The notes beneath the pieces were generated by a model. It was not told the origin of the DNA. It made no database searches and was given only the letters and a program-made list of their open reading frames with translations. The translations under genes and the position numbers were made by a program. From Bacillota bacterium (GTDB lineage: Bacteria > Bacillota > Clostridia > Lachnospirales > Lachnospiraceae), in contig JAEWQV010000016.1 of NCBI GenBank assembly GCA_023399055.1, forward strand, positions 372,001-436,000: DNA of 64,000 bases, given 5' to 3'. Positions 42,983 through 52,067 of the stretch are shown here, piece after piece. The first letter of the stretch is position 1. Each line of letters starts with the position of its first letter.

Positions 42983-44600
42983 AAGAAAGCGTGGTAAGGC
43001 ATTTATTTTATATAGTATTTGCACCCTTATGCTCTTTTTTACATCTTCAAAGGATTTGGTAGGGGCTGCAACTACGGCGAATTCCCCCGAACAAACCGCG
43101 GATGAGGAAGATACAGTACAGGCAGCCGATGTTTTATTAATATACGGGTCTAACCCCACAGAGCAGGAATTACAATCCATTGAAGTGATAGTAAAAACCA
43201 TTACCTATCTGCAAAGAAGTATTGTCTTTCTACCAGCAAGTCAAAGTATTGATATTTTAGATAATTATGAGAATATTATTTGTTATAATATAAGATCTGA
43301 TCAGAAGGAGATCATGAGATCACTCGCAAAGTTAGAGAAGAATATTCTATTCTTTGGGGGGGATGCGGTATCAGACTATATTAAAGATAAAGCCTATGAT
43401 ATTGAGGTGACTTACGCTGATGAAGTTGTTGTTACCCTCGCATATAATTTCACTGAATTAAGAAGTTTTTCAAATATCAACCGTTTAAAAAACACCTCAT
43501 TTCTAAAGGGCGAATTTACGTATCAATCTGGCATCATAGAATATGAGAACAATACAGCTGCACTCTACTCAGCTTTCGATAACTTTTGGTATACCCCTGT
43601 CATCGACCTAACGGATGAGATTATGAGTGCATCCTTTGCCCAGGAGGCGGCAATATGGCTTTGGCCGTATAATGGAAGACCCCATTCTTATTCCCAGTAT
43701 ATCGTGCTTAATGAGGTTTATCCTTTTTATCCGCCGGAATCACTAATGGAAATCGTTGATTATTGCATTAATAATCGTCTATCCTTTATCATTTCAGTAA
43801 TGCCGGTATATGAGAATGGTGACTATCCCGCGATGAAGAGATTCTGTGAGGTTCTAAGATATGCCCAGGCAAATGGAGGAGCAATCATTCTTCATGCTCC
43901 TAATGCAGTTGCCGAACAGGATAACACAGAGCTGCTTTGGGATTACCTTACTTATGCCACCGAAGCTTATACGAATTTTGGAGTGTACCCGTTAGCCCTT
44001 CAAGTGCCAGAAAACTATTTATTTGATGAAACTGGACGAGAGGTGCTACAAAGATACACCACAGTTTTTTGTGATAGAAACTATGCCAATTCTAAGTTTA
44101 ATCTTAAGGATAAATTTAATACCATTTATAAGGATGGGCACTTGTTGATTGCTCCGGATTATACCATTGGACAGGAACAAAATGTGCAGGTGGAAACCAT
44201 TTCAACGGCAGCATACATTAATGTTTCAAAGGATATGGAAGCCATAAAAGATGAGATTATCGCCGTTACACAAGCAAATGTTGTACACAAAAGTTTATGG
44301 GACATTAACCATAGAGTGTATGCAGAAAACCTTTATTATTACTCCAGAAATGGTGAGCTTTACTTTAATGACAAAAAGATGAGCCTTGCCTATACACCCT
44401 TCACCTATGAGAAGTATGAATATGATAGTGGTGTTTTTAAATGGATTGCGAAGGATTTGTCCAGTCTGAATAAGCAATTGGCATTTATTGTAGTTATATC
44501 AAGTATTATTTTTACTCTATTTATATTTGCAGGTAGATATCGTAATCGTAAACGATTTTTATTGCCCAGACAGAAAGGAGATAAGGATGGCGTGGATTGA
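42972..44600 (+). CDS. DUF2334 polysaccharide deacetylase-like membrane protein
   Basis: 542 residues. Signal peptide or anchor (about 7-28), an extracellular Thr/Glu-rich stretch, a flavodoxin-like domain (about 50-165), a DUF2334 deacetylase-like domain (about 235-400) and a C-terminal membrane helix (about 510-530) with basic tail. DUF2334 belongs to the carbohydrate esterase-like NodB fold; key region VLNEVYPFYPPESLMEIVDYC, SFIISVMPVYE, and GAIILHAPN. The usual DxH metal pair is not clear; the motif NEVYPF has Glu where many have Asp. So catalysis is possible but unproved. Start is ATG 42972, behind AGAGGGTGA; it overlaps the preceding gene by 11 bp. Confidence 0.78.
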   Translation: MMFRRKRGKAFILYSICTLMLFFTSSKDLVGAATTANSPEQTADEEDTVQAADVLLIYGSNPTEQELQSIEVIVKTITYLQRSIVFLPASQSIDILDNYENIICYNIRSDQKEIMRSLAKLEKNILFFGGDAVSDYIKDKAYDIEVTYADEVVVTLAYNFTELRSFSNINRLKNTSFLKGEFTYQSGIIEYENNTAALYSAFDNFWYTPVIDLTDEIMSASFAQEAAIWLWPYNGRPHSYSQYIVLNEVYPFYPPESLMEIVDYCINNRLSFIISVMPVYENGDYPAMKRFCEVLRYAQANGGAIILHAPNAVAEQDNTELLWDYLTYATEAYTNFGVYPLALQVPENYLFDETGREVLQRYTTVFCDRNYANSKFNLKDKFNTIYKDGHLLIAPDYTIGQEQNVQVETISTAAYINVSKDMEAIKDEIIAVTQANVVHKSLWDINHRVYAENLYYYSRNGELYFNDKKMSLAYTPFTYEKYEYDSGVFKWIAKDLSSLNKQLAFIVVISSIIFTLFIFAGRYRNRKRFLLPRQKGDKDGVD

Positions 44601-45870
44601 TTTTCTAGTTATATACTCCATATATGCAATCTGGATTCTCATGACCATTAATATTGTACTTTCCGTCGGTGGGTTTATCTATTATTATAGGGTAAAAAAA
44701 ACCGATGGCAGAATACCTTTGGAAACCTATCCTTATGTATCCATCATGGTACCCGCACATAATGAAAGTATGGTTATTCGTAAGACAGTAGAAGCGTTGC
44801 TTAATTTTGATTATCCGGCAGACTGTTATGAAATTATTGTAATTAATGATAATTCCTCCGATGATACAGCGCAGGTACTAGAAAAGATTCAGGAGAAAAA
44901 TCCAGACAAGCGTCTTATCGTAGTAAATACTGATAATATTGCTGGAGGTAAGGGTAAGAGTAATGCTTTAAATATAGGCTATTCGGTAGCCAAAGGCAGT
45001 ATTATAGCCATCTATGATGCAGATAATACACCGGAACCAATTGCATTAAAGTTATTGGTTGAAAACTTAGTTGCCGACGATAAGATTGGTGCGGTAATCG
45101 GTAAGTTTCGAACCAGAAATCGTAATGCCAGTATCTTATCCAGATTTGTTAATATAGAAACCCTTGCCTATCAATGTATGAACCAGGCAGGCCGTTATTT
45201 TTTCTTTAAACTATGTACGATACCGGGAACTAACTTCGTTATACGAAGAAGTATTATTGAAGCAATTGGTGGTTGGGATCCTAAAGCACTGTCCGAGGAT
45301 ACCGAAATCAGCTTTCGAATCTATCGCATGGGTTATTACATTAAAATGATGCCTTTGGCGGTGACTTGGGAGCAGGAACCCCATCTTATGAAGGTCTGGT
45401 TTAAACAAAGAACAAGATGGGCAATGGGGAATATTTATGTAATTCTTAAAAATTTCAAATATGTATTTGATCGCTCAGCTGGAGCGATGAGAATGGATGT
45501 TTTATATTACGTAATGGTGTATTTGTTGATGCTTTCTTCCTTAATCATTTCAGATGTAATATTCCTAACCGGTGTTTTGGGGTATGTGAATATATCCTTA
45601 AGCGGATTTTCTACCATGCTGTGGATTATGGCAATTCTTGTATTTGTACTGAATGTGCTTATTACACTATCGATGGAAGAGAATGAATTTAATCTGCAAT
45701 CGGCGGGTTTAATTCTATTAATGTTATTTTCCTACTCAAAGCTTTGGGTGGCAGTGGTTATTAATGCAATCTATAAATCGATTACTGATTTAATTTTTAA
45801 GCGAGAAGCGAAGTGGGATAAGACAGTTCGTTATGCAGAAACTGAAGGAAAGGCCAGAGCAAGAAAATAA
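44587..45870 (+). CDS. BcsA-like family 2 processive glycosyltransferase, no PilZ domain
   Basis: 427 residues. N-terminal membrane helix (about 7-34), GT2 domain with NDNSSDD (87-93), YDAD (143-146), SEDTE (236-240) and QRTRW (274-278), the D,D,D,QxxRW set of processive beta-glycan synthases such as cellulose synthase, PgaC and PssC. Three C-terminal membrane helices (about 300-330, 340-365, 375-405) form the pore. The C-terminus ends with a basic tail and no PilZ domain, so c-di-GMP control would need a separate receptor, such as that encoded at 42095. ATG 44587 has AAAGGAGATAAGG upstream and overlaps the DUF2334 gene by 14 bp. Confidence 0.93.
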   Translation: MAWIDFLVIYSIYAIWILMTINIVLSVGGFIYYYRVKKTDGRIPLETYPYVSIMVPAHNESMVIRKTVEALLNFDYPADCYEIIVINDNSSDDTAQVLEKIQEKNPDKRLIVVNTDNIAGGKGKSNALNIGYSVAKGSIIAIYDADNTPEPIALKLLVENLVADDKIGAVIGKFRTRNRNASILSRFVNIETLAYQCMNQAGRYFFFKLCTIPGTNFVIRRSIIEAIGGWDPKALSEDTEISFRIYRMGYYIKMMPLAVTWEQEPHLMKVWFKQRTRWAMGNIYVILKNFKYVFDRSAGAMRMDVLYYVMVYLLMLSSLIISDVIFLTGVLGYVNISLSGFSTMLWIMAILVFVLNVLITLSMEENEFNLQSAGLILLMLFSYSKLWVAVVINAIYKSITDLIFKREAKWDKTVRYAETEGKARARK

Positions 45871-45895
45871 GTAGAAAGATAATTTTAAGTACAAA

Positions 45896-45934
45896 CAGAT
45901 ATAAGCAGATATAAAACAGATATTAACAGATATA
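45896..45934 (+). repeat. Four phased CAGATAT repeats between the synthase and BcsB-like genes
   Basis: CAGATAT occurs at 45896, 45906, 45917 and 45927, i.e. at intervals of 10, 11 and 10 bp, one helical turn each. It lies in the 116-bp gap between the synthase and BcsB-like genes, 53 bp before the latter's ATG. May bind a regulator on one face of the DNA, or shape the mRNA. Confidence 0.7.
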
Positions 45935-45986
45935 TAAAGAAGGTATAACTTAACATTTTGAAATAAGGAAGAAAGGATCTAATTGG

Positions 45987-48449
45987 ATGAAGAAGGTAAT
46001 ACATAAAACTTTAATATTGTTTTTATTGGTTACTCTGATTATGACGAATCTCAACTATAGCACAGTTTATGCTACCCAGGTAGGCAATGGAGCAAAGGTA
46101 TTACCTGACACAGAGAAAAGTGGAGGAACGACTGGAGACACGAATACAGACAGTACAGATACTATCACAGGGACTGCGGCAGAAAACATCACGGGGACTA
46201 CGGCAGCAAATGGAAAGGGTCAAGCTACCGATGGAACAAAGACAGAAGATGTAGCTGGAGAAAGTACGAAAAATTCTGACGCTAATAAATCGGAAGAACA
46301 GTCAGGTATTATTGAGGCTATTTTAAATACAGAGATTAATACAGTGAAAGCCAATAAAAAAATACCTGAAATTCCGGATACACGTTATCATAAGTATTTT
46401 TCTTTTGAAACTACCAGACCAATGAAGGGTATTGTTGGAACCACCTCCTTTTATTTTAATATGCCGAATTACTGGGATACAAAGTTTGTCTATGTAGGCG
46501 TTGCTTACGAAGTAAGTAGTCTTGTAACCGGTGATGTACCAGCATCATTAACCTTTTTGGTAAATGATATGCCAGTGTATTCTTGCTTTATTGAGTATGA
46601 CAAGGGGAAAGAACAGACCGCTTACTTTACAATTCCCCTGGATAAATTAAAGGAAGGATTTAATTTACTTGAGATATCCTCTTATGTTCGTATCTATGAT
46701 TCGGAAGGTTGTACTGAGGATCAGTCCTGGTCTAATTGGGTTAATATTAAGGATAGCTCCTACGTGTATGCTGGCTATGACCTTTTAGGTAATGATAAGA
46801 TCAGTTACTATCCATATCCATTTATTTCTACGGTGAATCCTACGGGGGAGCACACAGGCATAATTGTACCAGACAATGCTTTAAATGGAGAATTAGCTGC
46901 CGCTATGTATCTTCTGGCAGATATTAGTACAAGTACCACGGATCAGAATGAGATTTCTATAAGTCAGTACAAAGATGTTGCCAGCAAAGGAATAACAAAG
47001 AAAATTATAATATCAACAACGGCTAATCTTTTGCCAGAGTACAATCAGTATTTGCAAGTTAATCTGGCAGAAGATTCACTGGCAGCAGAAACCTATGTTC
47101 TTTCCGATCGTTCCATGATAAGATTGGTGAAGGATGAGCAAGATAATCCAATTTTATTAATCGTTTCTGATAAAGAAGAAAATTTAATGGAAGCTGTTCA
47201 TATGTTACTGGATGAAGAGCGTATTACTCAAGAGAAAAGTAATATAGCTTTTGTTCAGGAAGGCAGTGCCCAGATAGTTTATGATTCGAAGCAGTTAAGC
47301 CAGCTAGTTGCTGGAAGCTATACAATAGAAGATTTAATGGGACAGGGAATGACTTATGTTGGCCCTTTCCACAATGAACAAGTATTATATTTACCTTTTG
47401 GTAATGACTATATACTTTCCTCCGATGGAAAGATATCCTTGAAATTCCGTTACAGTGAGAACTTAGACTTTGACCGGTCCCTGATAACAGTGTTTTGGGG
47501 CGAGGTTCCAATTGCCAGCAAGAAATTATCAAAAGAGAATGCAGTAGCGGATGAACTTACCTTCACAATGCCGTCGGATGTTATCGGAACCAATACCTCC
47601 AGTATTAAAATAGCATTTGATTTAGAGATTAAGGATTTGTTCTGTACCATGCGCCAGGATCAGATGCCTTGGGCTTATGTTACAAGTGACTCCATGTTAT
47701 ATCTGCCTGCAAAAGATAACAACGTAATATCCTTTGATTATTTCCCCTCCCCCTTTCAGAAAAAAGGAATGTTTGATAATGTACTTTTAGTTGTTGGGGA
47801 TGATTTAAAGGAACAAGAGTTAGAACTCTTAGGTAAGGCAGTTTCAGTGTATGGATATCAGGTTGAACCTTATGGAACCTTAAAAGTGATACGTGCCAGT
47901 GAGTTCAGTGAGTCAGATGCTGATTACAATATCATTACAGTTGGTACCTTACAAAACTCTTTTTTAGCCAAGATTAATTCAAATCTACATTTTCAATTAA
48001 ATTCAGCTGGAGATGCTTTCGTTAGCAATAGTAAGCTGGTATTATCAGAGCAATATGCAAAGAGTATAGCATCGTTTCAGCTGATTGCATCACCATTTAC
48101 AAATGATCGAACTATCTTAGCAAATGATCGAACTATCTTTGTTGTTGCTAGTACAGGAACAGACTCCACAGCAATAGCAAAAGGATTTCTTCAAGATAAT
48201 GAAGAGCGTTGGAACCTGGAGGGAGATTGTGTATTAGTTGATGGTGAAAATGACCTGAAAAGTTTCGTATTTCTCGAAGCAAAGGCAGTGGAAGAAAAAC
48301 CTTCCATTGGTGAATTTGTAAAAGAAAATAAACAAACTGTTTTATTTACAATTATGTCTGCAGCAGCGATGGTTATGCTCTTAACTATTTCTATTTTAAT
48401 TCTGTCAAGAGCTAAGCAGTATAAAAGGAAAGAGGACAACGAATCTTGA
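45987..48449 (+). CDS. BcsB-like exopolysaccharide export subunit
   Basis: 820 residues. Signal peptide (about 1-30), a low-complexity Thr/Gly/Asp linker (about 34-105) with a short repeat, then beta-rich extracellular domains that follow the BcsB layout: carbohydrate-binding-like regions around ARP-like FSFETTRPMKGI and DDDLKEQELELL, with a flavodoxin-like fold in between, and one C-terminal membrane helix (about 783-806). BcsB guides the nascent chain from the synthase pore. Length is near that of cellulose-locus BcsB. GAAAGGATC lies upstream of the ATG. A 21-bp tandem duplication (48100-48139) encodes the doubled ANDRTI. Overlaps the next gene by 4 bp. Confidence 0.72.
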   Translation: MKKVIHKTLILFLLVTLIMTNLNYSTVYATQVGNGAKVLPDTEKSGGTTGDTNTDSTDTITGTAAENITGTTAANGKGQATDGTKTEDVAGESTKNSDANKSEEQSGIIEAILNTEINTVKANKKIPEIPDTRYHKYFSFETTRPMKGIVGTTSFYFNMPNYWDTKFVYVGVAYEVSSLVTGDVPASLTFLVNDMPVYSCFIEYDKGKEQTAYFTIPLDKLKEGFNLLEISSYVRIYDSEGCTEDQSWSNWVNIKDSSYVYAGYDLLGNDKISYYPYPFISTVNPTGEHTGIIVPDNALNGELAAAMYLLADISTSTTDQNEISISQYKDVASKGITKKIIISTTANLLPEYNQYLQVNLAEDSLAAETYVLSDRSMIRLVKDEQDNPILLIVSDKEENLMEAVHMLLDEERITQEKSNIAFVQEGSAQIVYDSKQLSQLVAGSYTIEDLMGQGMTYVGPFHNEQVLYLPFGNDYILSSDGKISLKFRYSENLDFDRSLITVFWGEVPIASKKLSKENAVADELTFTMPSDVIGTNTSSIKIAFDLEIKDLFCTMRQDQMPWAYVTSDSMLYLPAKDNNVISFDYFPSPFQKKGMFDNVLLVVGDDLKEQELELLGKAVSVYGYQVEPYGTLKVIRASEFSESDADYNIITVGTLQNSFLAKINSNLHFQLNSAGDAFVSNSKLVLSEQYAKSIASFQLIASPFTNDRTILANDRTIFVVASTGTDSTAIAKGFLQDNEERWNLEGDCVLVDGENDLKSFVFLEAKAVEEKPSIGEFVKENKQTVLFTIMSAAAMVMLLTISILILSRAKQYKRKEDNES
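48100..48139 (+). repeat. 21-bp tandem duplication inside the BcsB-like gene
   Basis: 19 identical bases (48100-48118 and 48121-48139), in frame, giving NDRTIL-A-NDRTIF. The lack of drift suggests a recent duplication. Confidence 0.8.
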
Positions 48450-49540
48450 AAAGAGTAATGTTGGTGTTTGGAACCAGGCCGGAAGCAATTAAAATGTGCC
48501 CTCTGGTGAAGGAACTAAAGCGTCATTCAGAGATAGAAACCATTGTGGCAATAACGGGTCAGCATCGTCAAATGCTGCATCAGGTGTTAGAATGTTTCGA
48601 TGTAACACCGGACTATGACCTTGATATAATGAAGGACAAGCAGACACTCTTTGATATTACAATCAGCGTGTTAGAGGGTATGAAGAACTTACTTGACGAG
48701 GTAAAGCCGGATGTAGTATTGGTACATGGAGATACTACCACAGCTTTTGCTTCTGCTCTGGCTGCATTTTATAAGAATATACCCTATGGACATGTGGAAG
48801 CAGGCCTGCGAACCTATGATGTTATGGCTCCATATCCAGAGGAGTTTAATAGACAAGCCATTGGAATAGCAGCAAGTTGGAATTTTGCACCTACGGATAC
48901 AGCAAGAGATAACCTCATCCGTGAGGGAAAAAACAAAGATACCATCTATGTTACAGGTAATACAGTAATAGATGCTTTAAAAACCAGTGTTCGTGCGGAT
49001 TATACACATCCTATGCTCACTTGGGCAGAGGGCAGTCGATTAGTACTTTTGACCGCACATCGAAGAGAAAACCTAGGTGCACCGCTTTATGATATTTTTA
49101 AAGGTATTAAAAGAGTGCTGGATGAGAATCCGGATGTAAAGGTAGTATATCCAATTCATTTTAATCCGCAGGTACGGGATACAGCGAAAGAAGTTTTTGG
49201 AGATCACGAACGAATGAAGATAATCGAACCTCTAGATGTCTTGGATTTTCATAATTTTATTAACCGCAGTGAACTAGTGTTAACGGACAGCGGTGGTATT
49301 CAGGAAGAGGCACCAAGTCTTGGCAAACCTGTACTTGTATTGCGTAATACCACAGAACGTCCCGAAGGTGTTGTAGCAGGGACTTTGAAGTTGGTGGGTA
49401 CGAAAGAGGAAGACGTATACCGGGAATTCCGTACTTTGTTAACGGATGCGGGGGAATATGAGAGAATGAGTAAGGCAAGTAACCCTTACGGAGATGGCAC
49501 TGCTAGTGAGCAGATTGTTAGAATTTTAATGGAAAGCTGA
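48446..49540 (+). CDS. wecB: UDP-N-acetylglucosamine 2-epimerase (non-hydrolysing)
   Basis: 364 residues, normal for the family. Interconverts UDP-GlcNAc and UDP-ManNAc. Start region VMLVFGTRPEAIKM, then VHGDTTTAFASALAAFY, HVEAGLRT, TAHRREN and the terminal LTDSGGIQEEAPSLGKPVLVLRNTTERPE, all conserved. Start is TTG 48446, overlapping the BcsB-like stop (TTGA); the family's N-terminus fits this start better than the ATG at 48458. Its place in the locus suggests that UDP-ManNAc is a building block of the polymer. Confidence 0.96.
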   Translation: MKRVMLVFGTRPEAIKMCPLVKELKRHSEIETIVAITGQHRQMLHQVLECFDVTPDYDLDIMKDKQTLFDITISVLEGMKNLLDEVKPDVVLVHGDTTTAFASALAAFYKNIPYGHVEAGLRTYDVMAPYPEEFNRQAIGIAASWNFAPTDTARDNLIREGKNKDTIYVTGNTVIDALKTSVRADYTHPMLTWAEGSRLVLLTAHRRENLGAPLYDIFKGIKRVLDENPDVKVVYPIHFNPQVRDTAKEVFGDHERMKIIEPLDVLDFHNFINRSELVLTDSGGIQEEAPSLGKPVLVLRNTTERPEGVVAGTLKLVGTKEEDVYREFRTLLTDAGEYERMSKASNPYGDGTASEQIVRILMES

Positions 49541-49555
49541 TGAATGAGGTGAATA

Positions 49556-51856
49556 ATGAGCATCAAAAGAAATTGGATGATATACCTATCATTATTTATA
49601 TATTTAGCAGCGTCTTTGCTTATTTTATCTTTCGGACTGGAGCAATTTCAAGAGATAGAGCAGACCTACCTGGTAAAGACGATATTGATTATAGGCTTTT
49701 TTGCAGTCTATATTACAATGAATGTCTTATTTTACCTGTTTACAAGACCTATTTTGCTAAAGATAGGTTCCCATTTGCGTGTGCTTAAGTATGTACTGGA
49801 AGGACTACTGATTCTAGCAATTCTCGGTGGAGGGGTTGCCTTAAGGTTGTATTATATAAAATCCTATCCAGTTGGGATGGAGTCAGATTATAAGTTTTAC
49901 TATGATGTAGCAATCATGATTAAGGACGGTACACTGACAACCCTATCAAATAATGAGTATATCAGCCTTTTCCCACATACTTATGGATATTGTTATATCT
50001 TATCCTTAGTAATGCGAGTTTTTGGTACAGATCCAAGTATTTGCTATTATACAAATATTGTTTTTTCTGCTATAACGGCACTCTTTTGTTATGGCATTGG
50101 TAGAAGAATAGCAGGAAGGGTTGCAGGAATCAGTGCTTTAGCAATATCCTTTTTCTGGCCTTCTCAAATTTTATTTACAAATATTAATGGTGCGGAGGCA
50201 GCCTTCACCTGCTTTTTGTATGGTGCAGCTTACTTGTGTTTGATGTCCATGCAGATCAAAGAAGATACCAAGCTTAGTACAAGCAGGATTATACTTCGTC
50301 ATGTGATATGCGGTATCCTGATTGCCTTGTCGTCAGCAATTCGTCCAATGGGCTTAGTATTACTAATAGCTTTTGTTATTTGCTTGTTATCCATGAATAA
50401 GAAACTAACGTATAAGAGTATTATGGATGTTTCACTGAAAACTATTCTTTTATCCAAAGGGTTTTTAAGAGCGATTTTTGTACTTCTTGGTTACTTTATT
50501 GCTTCTCAATTGATCTCTGCGGGTGTAGCACAGGCTATTGAAAAGGACATTGCTTCCGGTGGAGCAATGGGTTACAGCCTTATGGTTGGAACCAATATTG
50601 CAAGTGATGGTGGTTATAGTGAAGAAACCCAGGAATTTTTAAAACAGGCATATGAGGAGACAGAGTCCGCTAATGCTGCCAATGCTGCCAGCATGGAAGT
50701 AGCAATTAAGCAGATAAAAGAAAATCCGATTGGTATTTTAGAGTTGTTTGCCAAAAAGTTCTATCTGGTATGGTCCAATGACGATTATGCAACCACGACT
50801 AACATTGTTACAATGAACAACCAGTTACTATTAACACCTGATGTTGAAAGCTTATTTTATGATTTAGCAGATTTAAATAATGTCTTCTATCTATTTGTAG
50901 TATTTCTTTCTGCCATAGGTGTTATCTTCTTGCTAAGAAAGGATAATGAAGCTTCTTTATTTGCAATCTTTTTCATAGGAACAATTGCTTTATTCCTTTT
51001 AGTAGAGATGCAAAACAGATATCATTATTTTGCACTGCAATCATTAGCTATCCTGGCAGCAGGTGGAATTGGATTTACCTATGAATTTTATAGACAACGT
51101 TCGGAACTTCGAATTAGCAATAAACTGATGCTACTGGCCGATGTGGAATTAGCAGCAGGTGTTGTGGAAGAGGAAGTAAAAGAAGGTGCAGTACTTGAAA
51201 CCAGTGAAGTTATATCAGTATCAACCACTGCTGCCAGCAAAATGAATACCATTGATGTTATCAAAGCTATTCAAGAGGGACACATTAGAATTACTGCTAC
51301 CAAGGCGTATCAAGAGGACGGGGTTACCGTCACAGATGAGGTATCGAAGGTTCAGGAGGCTAATGAAGTTGATAAAGCATTGGAACAACTGGCAGTAGCA
51401 ATTGAATTAGAAGCGTTGGAAGATGTAAGTACTACTGTAGGAGTAGAAGAGTTCGAAGCAATTGCTCCTGTACAGCTAGAATCTAAAGAAACAGATGACT
51501 TGAATAAAGTAGTGAAGCAGAACAAAGAGGTTACTACCAATAAAAATACAGTGTCAAATCACACTGTCACTAATAAGGTAGTAAACAAAGGAACGATTCA
51601 GGATAGAACTGCGAATGCTAATAAATCCAACAATGCAAATCGCATTTCTACAACAGAGAGAAGAGCTACGTCAAATCAGTCTACACAAAAGAGAACGTCT
51701 ATACCAAAGAAAAATGTTTCTACTGGTACAAAAAGGCACTCAGATGATATAATAAAAAATGTAATTGATGGACTCTTAAATCAAAGATCTAAATCTTCTA
51801 AGAACTCAGGAAATATGAGTAGAAATAAAGCCAAGCACCAAGGTAAGGCAAAATAG
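49556..51856 (+). CDS. GT39-like (GT-C) membrane glycosyltransferase with long cytoplasmic tail
   Basis: 766 residues. The first 530 contain about 12 membrane segments in the order of the ArnT/PMT GT-C fold, with LRLYYIKSYPVGMESDYKFYYDVA (after helix 3, carrying the Asp/Glu-rich catalytic-like loop) and WPSQILFTN. From about residue 535 to 766 there is a long low-complexity tail, rich in Glu/Val/Thr and then Asn/Lys/Ser/Thr, without a known domain and ending in Lys/Arg. GAGGTGAATAATG gives the start. 16 bp after wecB. Probably adds a sugar from the lipid carrier made by the GtrB-like enzyme. Confidence 0.72.
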   Translation: MSIKRNWMIYLSLFIYLAASLLILSFGLEQFQEIEQTYLVKTILIIGFFAVYITMNVLFYLFTRPILLKIGSHLRVLKYVLEGLLILAILGGGVALRLYYIKSYPVGMESDYKFYYDVAIMIKDGTLTTLSNNEYISLFPHTYGYCYILSLVMRVFGTDPSICYYTNIVFSAITALFCYGIGRRIAGRVAGISALAISFFWPSQILFTNINGAEAAFTCFLYGAAYLCLMSMQIKEDTKLSTSRIILRHVICGILIALSSAIRPMGLVLLIAFVICLLSMNKKLTYKSIMDVSLKTILLSKGFLRAIFVLLGYFIASQLISAGVAQAIEKDIASGGAMGYSLMVGTNIASDGGYSEETQEFLKQAYEETESANAANAASMEVAIKQIKENPIGILELFAKKFYLVWSNDDYATTTNIVTMNNQLLLTPDVESLFYDLADLNNVFYLFVVFLSAIGVIFLLRKDNEASLFAIFFIGTIALFLLVEMQNRYHYFALQSLAILAAGGIGFTYEFYRQRSELRISNKLMLLADVELAAGVVEEEVKEGAVLETSEVISVSTTAASKMNTIDVIKAIQEGHIRITATKAYQEDGVTVTDEVSKVQEANEVDKALEQLAVAIELEALEDVSTTVGVEEFEAIAPVQLESKETDDLNKVVKQNKEVTTNKNTVSNHTVTNKVVNKGTIQDRTANANKSNNANRISTTERRATSNQSTQKRTSIPKKNVSTGTKRHSDDIIKNVIDGLLNQRSKSSKNSGNMSRNKAKHQGKAK

Positions 51857-51935
51857 ATTAAACTACGCAGTTCATATATATGCTTACACTTAAGATATGG
51901 TACTGTGTGAGTTGAGTAGTTAATTATAGTGAGGA

Positions 51936-51959
51936 GGCTGTTGCAGTGATGTAACAGCC
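51936..51959 (+). terminator. Hairpin after the GT39-like gene, weak terminator
   Basis: GGCTGTT / AACAGCC perfect 7-bp arms with a 10-nt loop; followed by CCTTAAAAT and not a T-run, so at best partial termination. Confidence 0.4.
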
Positions 51960-52067
51960 CCTTAAAATACATAAGGGTCTAGCTATTTAAAGGATAATTA
52001 AATGAATGGCTACAGTGTAATTATGACTTTACGTTTTTAGATACTTAGAAAGGCAAGGATATGCAGA

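Noticed and set aside
49540..49788. Frame starting on the wecB stop, overlapping the GT39-like gene
   Set aside because: No homology pattern; the frame from 49556 has the ribosome site and membrane helices.
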